Shown here: positions 31,767-38,895 of the stretch, piece after piece
How positions within the stretch are numbered: the stretch's first letter is position 1
Layout: every line of letters starts with the position of its first letter
DNA from: Ferrithrix thermotolerans DSM 19514
GTDB taxonomy: Bacteria; Actinomycetota; Acidimicrobiia; Acidimicrobiales; CAIXPF01
NCBI GenBank assembly: GCA_945906305.1
Contig: CAMDQT010000026.1
Coordinates: 1-45,623, forward strand
Length of the DNA: 45,623 bases
Direction: 5' to 3'
The notes under the pieces: generated by a model
Seen by the model: only the letters and a program-made list of their open reading frames with translations
Told to the model about the DNA's origin: nothing
Databases searched by the model: none
Translations under genes and position numbers: made by a program

Positions 31767-31776
31767 AGTTTAACGT
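31767..31776. promoter_or_regulatory. Overlapping back-to-back -10 candidates between regulator and desaturase
   Basis: On the minus strand TAAACT (31772-31767) lies 13 nt before the regulator ATG. On the plus strand TAACGT (31771-31776) lies 11 nt before the ATG at 31788. The two hexamers overlap, so the polymerases would compete. Confidence 0.4.
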
Positions 31777-31787
31777 TGCGAGAGGGA

Positions 31788-32747
31788 ATGGTCCCAGCAC
31801 GCTCGTCATTGCCCCAAGTTTTGCCGACCGATCGCTTCACCAGCCGGGCCATGCCCCGCTCACCGTGGCGCGAGGATCTGCGCCGGATACGCAACGGGCG
31901 CTCGGCACTGGCCTTGGTTGGGCTGGCAGTACAAATTGTCGGCACGATCGCGCTGGTGGAGGTCCTGCCCGGTTCGATCGGCTACGTCGTTGGGTTCGTG
32001 CTGTTCGGCCGACTGATCGTGTGCATGAACATCCTTGGTCACGAAGCAGTGCACCGCACACTGTTCGCCAACAAGACCGTCAATGACTGGGTTGGCCGCT
32101 GGTTGCTGTCCTACCCCGCTTTCGTTGCCTTCGAGTTGTACCGACGGGGCCACATGGCCCACCACCGCGACGAGTTGGGCCCCGATGAGCCGGATCTGGC
32201 GTTGTACCGCGGCTACCCGATTAGCCGCGCATCGCTGCGGCGCAAGCTGGTTCGCGACGCGGTAGGAATCTCTGGCTTCAAGATCATGCGCGGCCTGCTG
32301 CGCGGATTGCGCCAGCCGCGCGCCCGTCCCGTCGTGGTGCGGATCTTTGGGCTGCAACTCGGACTGGTGGCTCTGGCCAGCGCCTGTGGTCGTCCCTGGC
32401 TCTACCTGTTGTGGCTTGGCCCCTACCTGACCCAGTGGCGGGTGACGAACCGCTTACGCGCCATCGCGGAACACGGCGGCATGACCCGTTCAATGGACCG
32501 ACGTGAGACCACCCTGGCCGTGCGCCAGACCGTGCTGGCCCGGTTGTTCATGGTGCCCTATCACGTGGGCCTCCATCTGGCGCATCACGCCGACATGGGC
32601 GTGCCGTGCTGGAATCTGCCGCGGTTGCATCAGGAGTTGCGGGACTCGGGCTGGCTGCCGGAGGGGTTGGTCTATCCGACCTACCGCTCGTTGTGGGGAA
32701 AGCTGTCCTCACGGCCCGAGTCGGTCGGGGCGATTCCCGCCGCCTGA
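31788..32747 (+). CDS. Membrane fatty-acid desaturase-type di-iron enzyme
   Basis: This polytopic enzyme has the three histidine clusters of the FA_desaturase family: HEAVH, HMAHH and HLAHH near the C-terminus. These bind the di-iron centre that inserts double bonds or hydroxyls into acyl chains or carotenoids. Membrane helices occur around ALVGLAVQIVGTIALVEVL and GFVLFGRLIVCMNILG. The length is 319 residues from the ATG at 31788; starts at 31752 and 31851 cannot be excluded. It is divergent from the PaaX-type regulator. Its last 67 bases overlap the 3' end of larC on the other strand. Confidence 0.85.
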   Translation: MVPARSSLPQVLPTDRFTSRAMPRSPWREDLRRIRNGRSALALVGLAVQIVGTIALVEVLPGSIGYVVGFVLFGRLIVCMNILGHEAVHRTLFANKTVNDWVGRWLLSYPAFVAFELYRRGHMAHHRDELGPDEPDLALYRGYPISRASLRRKLVRDAVGISGFKIMRGLLRGLRQPRARPVVVRIFGLQLGLVALASACGRPWLYLLWLGPYLTQWRVTNRLRAIAEHGGMTRSMDRRETTLAVRQTVLARLFMVPYHVGLHLAHHADMGVPCWNLPRLHQELRDSGWLPEGLVYPTYRSLWGKLSSRPESVGAIPAA

Positions 32748-33904
32748 ATGGCCTGCTCGGCGGCACGCGCCGCGTCGCGGAAGGAGCGGCCGGTGAGACG
32801 CGCCAGCCGCGCCACATCCTCGTACTCGGGCTTGGCCCCGTAGGGCCCGACCTTGACGCGAATCGGGTGGCCGTGGACCGCGATCTCGACCTCTTGGCGA
32901 GGCGCTACCCAGCGGTGGACCAATCCCTGGCGAATCCCCAGGGTGCCGGTTTCGCGGGCCACGATCAGGGTGAGAGCTGGTGCAGCCTCCACCGGGCACA
33001 ACACCGATAGCACGGTGCCCGCCCGGGACTTCTTCATCGTTGCGGGGGTGCACCAGACATCCAGAGCGCCGGCTTCGAGTAGCCGTTCGATGGTGTGGCC
33101 GAGCAACTCGGGGGTCACATCGTCGAGGTTGGTCTCCAAACAGGTGACCGTCTGGGGGGCGCCGGTGGGGGTGGTGAGCGCAGCTTCGCTCGCTTGTCCG
33201 ATCACCACCTGGATCACATTGGGTCGGCCTGGAGGGTTTCGGGTACCTGCGCCGTAGCCGCTGGCCAGCAGGTCAAACGCAGGGACCGCGCCGAAGCGTT
33301 CGGCCAGCGCGCCGAGCAGGGCTGCTCCAGTGGGAGTGGTCAGTTCCATGTCGACGTCGATACCGCGGATCGGCGCCCCTTGCAGCACCCGCAGCACGGC
33401 CGGCGCGGGGTTTGGCAGCGTGCCGTGGGCGGCGTTGATGGTGCCGACCCCCACGGCCACTGGGGCGGAGGTCACCTGGTCGATGCCTAGCAGGTCCAAG
33501 GCAACGGCAGTACCGACGATGTCGATGATGGAGTCGATGGCGCCGACCTCGTGAAAGTGCACGTCGGCTGGAGCTACGCCGTGCAGTGCGCCTTCCGCCA
33601 CTGCCAGTAGGGCGAAGGTGGCCTCGGCGCGGCGGGTCGCTCGCGGGCCTAGCCCGGCCGCCTTGATGGTGTCGATGATGTCACCGGCGCGGCGATGGTG
33701 GTGCTGTTCGGCAATTTCGACTCGGACGTGGGTGGCGACGATGCCGGCCCGCTCGACCCGTGTTGCGGTCAGGTCCCAACCCTGATAGCCGAGTTGACGA
33801 CATGCCGCTTCGATCTCGGAAGTATCGGCTCCGGCGTCGATGAGCGCACCGAGTGCCATGTCACCGGCGATACCGGCGAAAGGGTTGAACCAGGCGATCC
33901 TCAT
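32681..33904 (-). CDS. larC: Nickel-pincer cofactor nickel chelatase, LarC
   Basis: LarC inserts nickel into pyridinium-3,5-bisthiocarboxylate mononucleotide, the cofactor of lactate racemase and related enzymes. The 407-residue protein has FNPFAGIAGDMALGALIDAG at the N-terminus, HFHEVGAIDSIIDIVGTAVA, the ETNLDDVTPELLGHTIERL segment and VWCTPATMKKSRAGTVLSVL, in family order. The start is ATG at 33902-33904, overlapping the larB stop (ATGA). The longer upstream frame shadows larB. Unlike Lactobacillus larC, this copy reads through in one frame with no programmed frameshift. Its 3' end overlaps the convergent desaturase gene by 67 bases. Confidence 0.93.
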   Translation of the reverse strand: MRIAWFNPFAGIAGDMALGALIDAGADTSEIEAACRQLGYQGWDLTATRVERAGIVATHVRVEIAEQHHHRRAGDIIDTIKAAGLGPRATRRAEATFALLAVAEGALHGVAPADVHFHEVGAIDSIIDIVGTAVALDLLGIDQVTSAPVAVGVGTINAAHGTLPNPAPAVLRVLQGAPIRGIDVDMELTTPTGAALLGALAERFGAVPAFDLLASGYGAGTRNPPGRPNVIQVVIGQASEAALTTPTGAPQTVTCLETNLDDVTPELLGHTIERLLEAGALDVWCTPATMKKSRAGTVLSVLCPVEAAPALTLIVARETGTLGIRQGLVHRWVAPRQEVEIAVHGHPIRVKVGPYGAKPEYEDVARLARLTGRSFRDAARAAEQAIQAAGIAPTDSGREDSFPHNER

Positions 33905-34674
33905 GGGGTCGATCCCCGGTGGCGACGGGCTGGCTCCAGCAAGCGCAGCACGGCACAGGCTGCACCGAACCCGTTGTCGATCCCCACCACTGTCACGCCT
34001 GAGGCGCACGTCGCCAGCATGGCGAGCAGAGCGGTGACACCGCCCAGCCCGGCTCCATAGCCGACCGAGGTTGGCACCGCGATGACTGGCGCGGGGATCA
34101 AACCACCGATCACGGAGACCAAGGCGCCCTCCATGCCGGCCACCACGACCGCAGCGCTGATGCCATCGAGGTCGTCGAGGCTGGCTAGCAACCGGTGCAG
34201 GCCAGCCACCCCGACATCGTCGATGCGGCGTAGCGACACCCCGTGGGCTTCGAGCACCACGGCGCACTCGTCGGCGACTGCGAGGTCCGCAGTGCCAGCG
34301 GTGATCACCGCGACGGGCAGCCCGGCGTCGTCCAGCATCGGAGTTTGGCGCCACAGCAGCGTGTTGCCACGACGGATCCCACCCGGGGCGGCGGCCAGGC
34401 AGGCGGCCGCCTGGGTGTCCTCGACCCGGGTCACGAGCACCGGTCCCGACCCCGAAGCGAGCAATTCGCTGACCGCTGCGGCGCAATGCTCGGGCGATTT
34501 GCCCGGGCCGTACACCGCCTCGGGGAATCCCTGCCGCAGACTGCGGTGATGGTCGATCCGGGCGAAACCGAGGTCGGCGAATGGCAGTCGCCGCAGCCGG
34601 GCCACGGCCGCGTCGGGGGCGACGATGCCAGAAGCCACGTCGCTCAGAAGTGCTCGCAGCGCCGCCTCGTCCAT
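33901..34674 (-). CDS. larB: Nickel-pincer cofactor synthase, LarB
   Basis: LarB carboxylates and hydrolyses nicotinic acid adenine dinucleotide to pyridinium-3,5-biscarboxylate mononucleotide, the first cofactor step. The 257-residue protein has FARIDHHRSLRQGFPEAVYG, GPVLVTRVEDTQAAACLAA, the VITAGTADLAVADECAVVLE segment and VVVAGMEGALVSVIGGLI, followed by PVIAVPTSVGYGAGLGGVTA. This looks like the PurE-like C-terminal fold. The ATG at 34674 follows an AGGA site. larE, which supplies the sulfur, and larA are not in the window. Confidence 0.93.
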   Translation of the reverse strand: MDEAALRALLSDVASGIVAPDAAVARLRRLPFADLGFARIDHHRSLRQGFPEAVYGPGKSPEHCAAAVSELLASGSGPVLVTRVEDTQAAACLAAAPGGIRRGNTLLWRQTPMLDDAGLPVAVITAGTADLAVADECAVVLEAHGVSLRRIDDVGVAGLHRLLASLDDLDGISAAVVVAGMEGALVSVIGGLIPAPVIAVPTSVGYGAGLGGVTALLAMLATCASGVTVVGIDNGFGAACAVLRLLEPARRHRGSTP

Positions 34675-34795
34675 GGTGCACCATCCTGCCCAACTGGGCC
34701 ACGCTGGCCATAACCGGAGCGAAGAGCACAACGGGACGGTTAGGAACCTTAGACCCGGTTCGACTGGCCGGGCGGTCCTCTGGCAGGGTTCAACC

Positions 34796-35254
34796 ATGAA
34801 ACGTCGGCTCATCTTGGACTATTACGCCGCCTGCAATCGTGGCGACGTCGATGGGCTCGCCGCGCTGTTCACCGAGGATGTGGCGCATTACTTCCTGGCC
34901 CCGAACCTGGCGCCAAGCGCCGTCGTGGGTCGAGCCCACCTGGCGCGATATTGGCACAAGGTCCAGGCCCTGATCGATGGTCGCTGGGTGGTGGACCGGG
35001 TGCTCGCCCCCGATGACGGCGACGAGGCCGTCATCGAATGGACGCTGTTTTGGACCTCACCGCAGGATGGCACCCGTATCGCCACTCGAGGGGCGGAGTG
35101 GTATGTGTTCGACGGCGGGCTGATCCGCGAGATCCGCGCCTATTACCGCCAGGAAAATGCCAGCTCCGAACTGGAGTCCTTTCCCTATGCCGAGCGGGGT
35201 TTCTCGATGCTTGGAGCCGAGTTCAGCGAGTTGCAGCCGCTGACTGAGCGCTGA
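34796..35254 (+). CDS. SnoaL/NTF2-like fold protein
   Basis: This 152-residue protein has a cone-shaped NTF2/SnoaL-like pattern: an N-terminal helix ILDYYAACNRGDVDGLAAL, FTEDVAHYFLAPNL, then strands VVDRVLAPDDGDEAVIEWTL and TRGAEWYVFDGGLIREIRA. Members include polyketide cyclases, epoxide hydrolases, ketosteroid isomerase relatives and binding proteins, so no reaction is assigned. The start is ATG at 34796 after AGGG. It is divergent from larB and convergent with the metallo-hydrolase. Confidence 0.82.
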   Translation: MKRRLILDYYAACNRGDVDGLAALFTEDVAHYFLAPNLAPSAVVGRAHLARYWHKVQALIDGRWVVDRVLAPDDGDEAVIEWTLFWTSPQDGTRIATRGAEWYVFDGGLIREIRAYYRQENASSELESFPYAERGFSMLGAEFSELQPLTER

Positions 35255-35269
35255 GCGGGCCCGCAGGGT

Positions 35270-36073
35270 TCATCCCCGGGCGCTCGGTTCGGTATCCAAA
35301 CGGACCGCGATGCCTTCCAGACCGGGTGCCGCGGCTGGATAGCGGCGTAACACCTCGGGATCGTGACCGGGAACGGCCCAGGCCGGGTTGTCGGCGAGGC
35401 GTCGTACGGTGTCGTGGCCCTCGAGCATGGCGCCCATGTCCAGCACGGTAGTGAACGGCCGGTTCTGGTCGAGATGGTCGTAGTAGTGGGCGGCGTCAGA
35501 GGCGAGCACGATCCAGCCGATGCGGGTGGATACTCGAACGGCCTGCAGGCCGGCGGTGTGTCCGCCAATGAGGTGGATGGACAGGCCAGGGGCGAGTTGC
35601 TCGTCGCCATCGTGGAATACCACCCGGTCGCGGTAGACCTCCACCACGAGCGCGGCAACCTGTTCGGCGGTGAACCCGTGGCGCAGTACCGCTCGGGTCA
35701 TGTGACGGCCCGTAGCGAAGGCCATCTCGCGGTCCTGCAGGTGCAAACGCGCCCGGGGGAACTGATCGAATCCGCCGACATGGTCATAGTGGAGATGGGT
35801 AAGGATGACGTCGGAGACGGTGGCGGCGTCGATGCCCACCAGGGCAAGGCCTTCGGACGCGCTACGTAGGAAGGTGCGGCCTCGGCCCTCGCCGTCGGCC
35901 TTGCTGAAACCGGTGTCGACCACCCATGTGCGGTCGGCACCGACGATGGCCCACACGAAGTAATCCATGGGCATAGCCACGTCGTGGCGGTCCCCGCCGA
36001 CGAAATGCTCGGGCCGTCGCGCCGCGCGCTCGCCGTACTTGATCGCGTACACCTCGTAGTGCGGCTCGCTCAT
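35270..36073 (-). CDS. Metallo-beta-lactamase fold hydrolase, lactonase-like
   Basis: This 267-residue hydrolase has the dinuclear zinc motif THLHYDHVGG (His93, His95, Asp97, His98), then a GGHTAG histidine, ASDAAHYYDH with the bridging acid, and VPGHDPEV near the end. The overall order matches the AttM/AiiA-type lactonase group. It may hydrolyse a lactone or thioester; an N-acyl-homoserine-lactone role is only one option. It lies 9 bases after the PRISE-like reductase stop on the same strand. Its start has a -10-like TAAGGT that also contains AAGG usable as a ribosome site. Confidence 0.87.
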   Translation of the reverse strand: MSEPHYEVYAIKYGERAARRPEHFVGGDRHDVAMPMDYFVWAIVGADRTWVVDTGFSKADGEGRGRTFLRSASEGLALVGIDAATVSDVILTHLHYDHVGGFDQFPRARLHLQDREMAFATGRHMTRAVLRHGFTAEQVAALVVEVYRDRVVFHDGDEQLAPGLSIHLIGGHTAGLQAVRVSTRIGWIVLASDAAHYYDHLDQNRPFTTVLDMGAMLEGHDTVRRLADNPAWAVPGHDPEVLRRYPAAAPGLEGIAVRLDTEPSARG

Positions 36074-36079
36074 GGCCGG

Positions 36080-36085
36080 ACCTTA
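36080..36085 (-). promoter_or_regulatory. TAAGGT 6 nt before the metallo-hydrolase start
   Basis: On the minus strand TAAGGT begins with the TAA stop of the upstream reductase and is followed by 6 nt and the ATG at 36073. It could be a leaderless -10 or simply a ribosome site (AAGG). Confidence 0.35.
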
Positions 36086-37189
36086 CCCACGGGGCAGGAT
36101 GCGTCGCTCGATGAGTTCGTTCAGCCAGTAACAGAACGACTCCTCGGTGTCGTACACCTCGCTGAAACCGGCTTGGCGCAGCTTCACGGTGGACACGAAG
36201 GTGGGCGGCCGGGCCGTGGTGGCCCCATGGGCGAAGCAGCGGTCGGCGTAATGGTGGGACTCGCCGACCAGATCGACCATACCGATTGGTCTGAGCCCGT
36301 GACGTCGGACCAATCGATCCCAGTTTTCGGCCTGGGCGGGAAGGTACGTAGCCAGTTCGGTCGGTTCGTCCGGCCCCGTCTCGACCCCGAGCACCGTGGC
36401 CATGGCGGGCCAGAGGTTGCGCCAGTCGAACACGTCGCCGTTGGTGACGTTGTAGGTCTCACCGGCGGCGAGAGGCGTGGTGGCCGCCCAGTGCAGCACC
36501 GAAGCCACCAAGCGGGTGTCGGCCGCCTCCCACACGTAGGGCACTCCGCCCGGGAAGGAGAACGGCTTACCCTCGGCGCGGCGTAGCGCGGCGTAGGCCC
36601 CAATAATGGGCGGCAGGTTCATCACCACAGCGTGGTTGGGCCCCACGATGAGCTGTGGCCGAAGGATGGTGAAGTTCCAACCGCCTTCGGCCGCTCGCTC
36701 GCGGATGAGGTCCTCCTGCAGCCAGTAGAAGTTGGGGTGGGGATCACGCGGGGAACGCTCCCGGGCCGGCACTGCGATGGGGTGCAGGTGGGCACCATAC
36801 GCTTTGGTACCTTGAAGCAGGCTGAGGTGCTCCAGGTTGGCTGCGGCGCAAAGCGGATCGAGCACGTTGCGCAGCAGTTCCAGGTTGAGGGCCATCTGGG
36901 CCGGGTCTCGCCAGCCGGCCACGAGGCCCGGTTGTTCGGACACTGCGGCGTACACCACGTGGGTGACCGAGTCGAGCGCCGAGAAGGCGGCATCACACGC
37001 GCCACGGTCGGTAAGGTCCACGGAAAGGTGTCGCAGCGAATCGACGTCGATTCGCTGCTTTGCGCCCGACCCCAAATCGGGCGGGCGGCGGGACACGGCG
37101 ATCACCCGCCAAGATTCGCGAAGGAACTTTTCCACCGCCGCGGTTCCCACCACGCCGCTGGCGCCGACGACGAGCACGGTTGCGGTCAT
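36083..37189 (-). CDS. PRISE-like short-chain dehydrogenase (enone reductase type)
   Basis: This 368-residue protein is of the extended SDR superfamily. The N-terminal NADP(H) loop is VVGASGVVG. In place of the usual YxxxK it has LQGTKAYG (Lys129) and NFYWLQED (Tyr155). These fit the NFYYxxED tyrosine and TKxY lysine motifs of progesterone 5-beta-reductase/iridoid synthase-like (PRISE) enzymes, which reduce the C=C of enones. The rest of the fold, with a MNLPPIIGAYA segment and a C-terminal helical part, agrees. Bacterial members are known, with unclear natural substrates. The start is ATG at 37189 with a -10 6 nt upstream. It is divergent from the MDR reductase gene. Confidence 0.78.
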   Translation of the reverse strand: MTATVLVVGASGVVGTAAVEKFLRESWRVIAVSRRPPDLGSGAKQRIDVDSLRHLSVDLTDRGACDAAFSALDSVTHVVYAAVSEQPGLVAGWRDPAQMALNLELLRNVLDPLCAAANLEHLSLLQGTKAYGAHLHPIAVPARERSPRDPHPNFYWLQEDLIRERAAEGGWNFTILRPQLIVGPNHAVVMNLPPIIGAYAALRRAEGKPFSFPGGVPYVWEAADTRLVASVLHWAATTPLAAGETYNVTNGDVFDWRNLWPAMATVLGVETGPDEPTELATYLPAQAENWDRLVRRHGLRPIGMVDLVGESHHYADRCFAHGATTARPPTFVSTVKLRQAGFSEVYDTEESFCYWLNELIERRILPRG

Positions 37190-37195
37190 GCTCGG

Positions 37196-37201
37196 ACGGT
37201 A
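37196..37201 (-). promoter_or_regulatory. -10 element TACCGT, predicted leaderless promoter of the PRISE-like gene
   Basis: On the minus strand TACCGT is followed by 6 nt (CCGAGC) and the ATG at 37189. There is no ribosome site. Confidence 0.55.
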
Positions 37202-37234
37202 GTGCCGCGGTGCTTGGTTCTGCGTTCAGTTGTC

Positions 37235-37240
37235 TACGCT
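37235..37240 (+). promoter_or_regulatory. -10 element TACGCT, predicted leaderless promoter of the MDR reductase gene
   Basis: TACGCT is followed by GCCCCC (6 nt) and the ATG at 37247. It shares a 57-base divergent spacer with the promoter at 37196. Confidence 0.55.
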
Positions 37241-37246
37241 GCCCCC

Positions 37247-38239
37247 ATGCGTGCCTACCACCTCAGCGGTGTTGCCGATTCGCCCTTGGAGCTGTTCGAG
37301 TTGGCCACCCCTGACCCCGGCCCGGGCGAGGTGAGCGTCCGGGTGCAGGCCACCTCGCTGAACTATCGAGACTTGATGATCAGCCGACGCGGTCGCCAGG
37401 GCATCGTCCCGTTGTCCGACGGTGCGGGCGAGGTGCTTGCCGTGGGACCCGGGGTCAGCCGGGTGCAGGTCGGTGACCTCGTCGCGGGGGCGTTCTTCTC
37501 TCACTGGCCTTCGGGTCGCATCAGCGCCGCCGTGCACGACAGTGCCCTCGGTGGTGCAGTGGACGGGATGCTGGCCGAGGTGGTCGTGCTACCTGAACAC
37601 GGGGTCATCGCGGCACCGCGCGGCTGGACCGCGGCCCAAACCGCCACTCTGCCCTGTGCGGCGCTGACGGCATGGAATGCTCTGGTGGAGGGGGCGCCGG
37701 TGCGCGCCGGGCAGACCGTGTTGCTGCTCGGTACGGGCGGCGTTTCGGTGTTCGGCCTGCAGTTCGCCAAGATGATGGGGGCTCGGACCATCATCACCTC
37801 GAGCAGTGACGAAAAACTGGCGCGCATGCGGGCGCTTGGCGCCGATGCGGTGATCAATTACGCCACCCACGAGAATTGGGCGGAGGTCGTGCTGGAGTCG
37901 ACAGGCGGGGTGGGAGCGGACCTCGTGTTGGAGGTTGGCGGCGCGGGCACCCTGGCCCAGTCGATGGCCTGCACCCGACACGGCGGTCAGATCGCCTTGA
38001 TCGGCATCCTCGCTGGTGCTTCTGGGCAGGTGAACCCAGGCCAGCTAGTGGGCCGCAGCGTGGACCTACGGGGAATCTATGTGGGCAGTCTCGAGATGTT
38101 CGCCGAGATGAACGCCGCCATCGACCTACACGGCCTCGAACCGCTCATCGACGAGGTGTTTCCTTTTGAGCAGGCCGCAGCGGCATACCGCCACCTCGCC
38201 TCTCAGACCCATGTCGGCAAGGTCGTCGTCAGCGTCTGA
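37247..38239 (+). CDS. MDR-family NAD(P)-dependent reductase/quinone oxidoreductase
   Basis: This 330-residue medium-chain dehydrogenase/reductase has the N-terminal domain with TSLNYRDLMISRRGRQGIVP and DGAGEVLAVGPGVSRVQVGD. The Rossmann domain has VLLLGTGGVSVFGLQFAKM, followed by RALGADAVINYATHENWA. The end is the HVGKVVVS motif. The usual structural zinc cysteine lobe is absent, as in quinone reductase-like zinc-free members. It probably reduces an enone, quinone or aldehyde. It is divergent from the PRISE-like gene and convergent with the VOC gene, 6 bases between the stops. Confidence 0.88.
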   Translation: MRAYHLSGVADSPLELFELATPDPGPGEVSVRVQATSLNYRDLMISRRGRQGIVPLSDGAGEVLAVGPGVSRVQVGDLVAGAFFSHWPSGRISAAVHDSALGGAVDGMLAEVVVLPEHGVIAAPRGWTAAQTATLPCAALTAWNALVEGAPVRAGQTVLLLGTGGVSVFGLQFAKMMGARTIITSSSDEKLARMRALGADAVINYATHENWAEVVLESTGGVGADLVLEVGGAGTLAQSMACTRHGGQIALIGILAGASGQVNPGQLVGRSVDLRGIYVGSLEMFAEMNAAIDLHGLEPLIDEVFPFEQAAAAYRHLASQTHVGKVVVSV

Positions 38240-38245
38240 GTGTGC

Positions 38246-38806
38246 TCAGGCGGTGACGACGTCTCGCGCCGGGAAGATGGGATAGTCGGTGCGGTCCTCG
38301 AGCGCCTCGGGTCCCTCGGTGGGCAGTGGTTCGAAATGACCCAGTGCAGCGCGCACATCGCCGTCCCAAACCTCGACGGGCAACTCGTAGAGCACCTCAA
38401 TGCCGTTCCCGTCGGGATCGTTGATGTACGCGCTGTGGGTCATGCCGTGGTTGCCGCGCAGATGGAAGGTGACCGCGTTGGCCTGGAGATGAGATAGCTG
38501 CGCCAGGAACGATTCGCGGTCGGGATAACCGATGGCAATGTGGTTGACGCCCATACGTCGACCAGAGGGCCGCCAACGCTGCGGCGCTGGCTCGCTCGGC
38601 GGCTGGGTGCATTGCATGATGGCGATGTCATGGTGGTGGCCCGGCCCGCTGCGGTAGAAACGCATCTCGCTGCCGAGCTGCACCGTGCTGACGAGCTCGA
38701 AGCCCATCAGCTCGGTCCAGAACCGGTGCGAAATCTCAATGTCCGCCACGTTGAGGACGAGGTGGTTGACCCCGGCCGGGCGTTGGGCCTGTGTCGATTC
38801 GCTCAT
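38246..38806 (-). CDS. VOC-family dioxygenase-like protein
   Basis: This 186-residue VOC (glyoxalase/extradiol dioxygenase fold) protein has two beta-alpha-beta units. A metal-ligand candidate is His15 in GVNHLVLNV; another is in GVNHIAIGYPD. HSAYINDPDGNGIEVLYELP supplies the C-terminal glutamate. It resembles the catechol 2,3-dioxygenase/glyoxalase branch, but the substrate is open. The start is ATG at 38806 after an AGGGAGA site. The longer frame to 39226 lies over the methyltransferase gene and is not a protein signal. Confidence 0.87.
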   Translation of the reverse strand: MSESTQAQRPAGVNHLVLNVADIEISHRFWTELMGFELVSTVQLGSEMRFYRSGPGHHHDIAIMQCTQPPSEPAPQRWRPSGRRMGVNHIAIGYPDRESFLAQLSHLQANAVTFHLRGNHGMTHSAYINDPDGNGIEVLYELPVEVWDGDVRAALGHFEPLPTEGPEALEDRTDYPIFPARDVVTA

Positions 38807-38895
38807 CGGTGTTCTCCCTGCTCGCCCTGCGCCTGCCCTGGTGCACGCAGTTGCTGCTCCCACGGTAGCGCTGATCAGGCCGGGCGCGCCGCGGT

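Noticed and set aside
33905-34729. Upstream extension of larC to give a 682-residue protein
   Set aside because: The added part is antisense-free shadow of larB and is Arg/Gly-rich, unlike any LarC. The ATG at 33904 with the ATGA overlap is the clear start.
35255-35264. GCGGGCCCGC palindrome between two convergent stops
   Set aside because: Ten bases with no spacer cannot fold into a stable hairpin and are likely by chance in GC-rich DNA.
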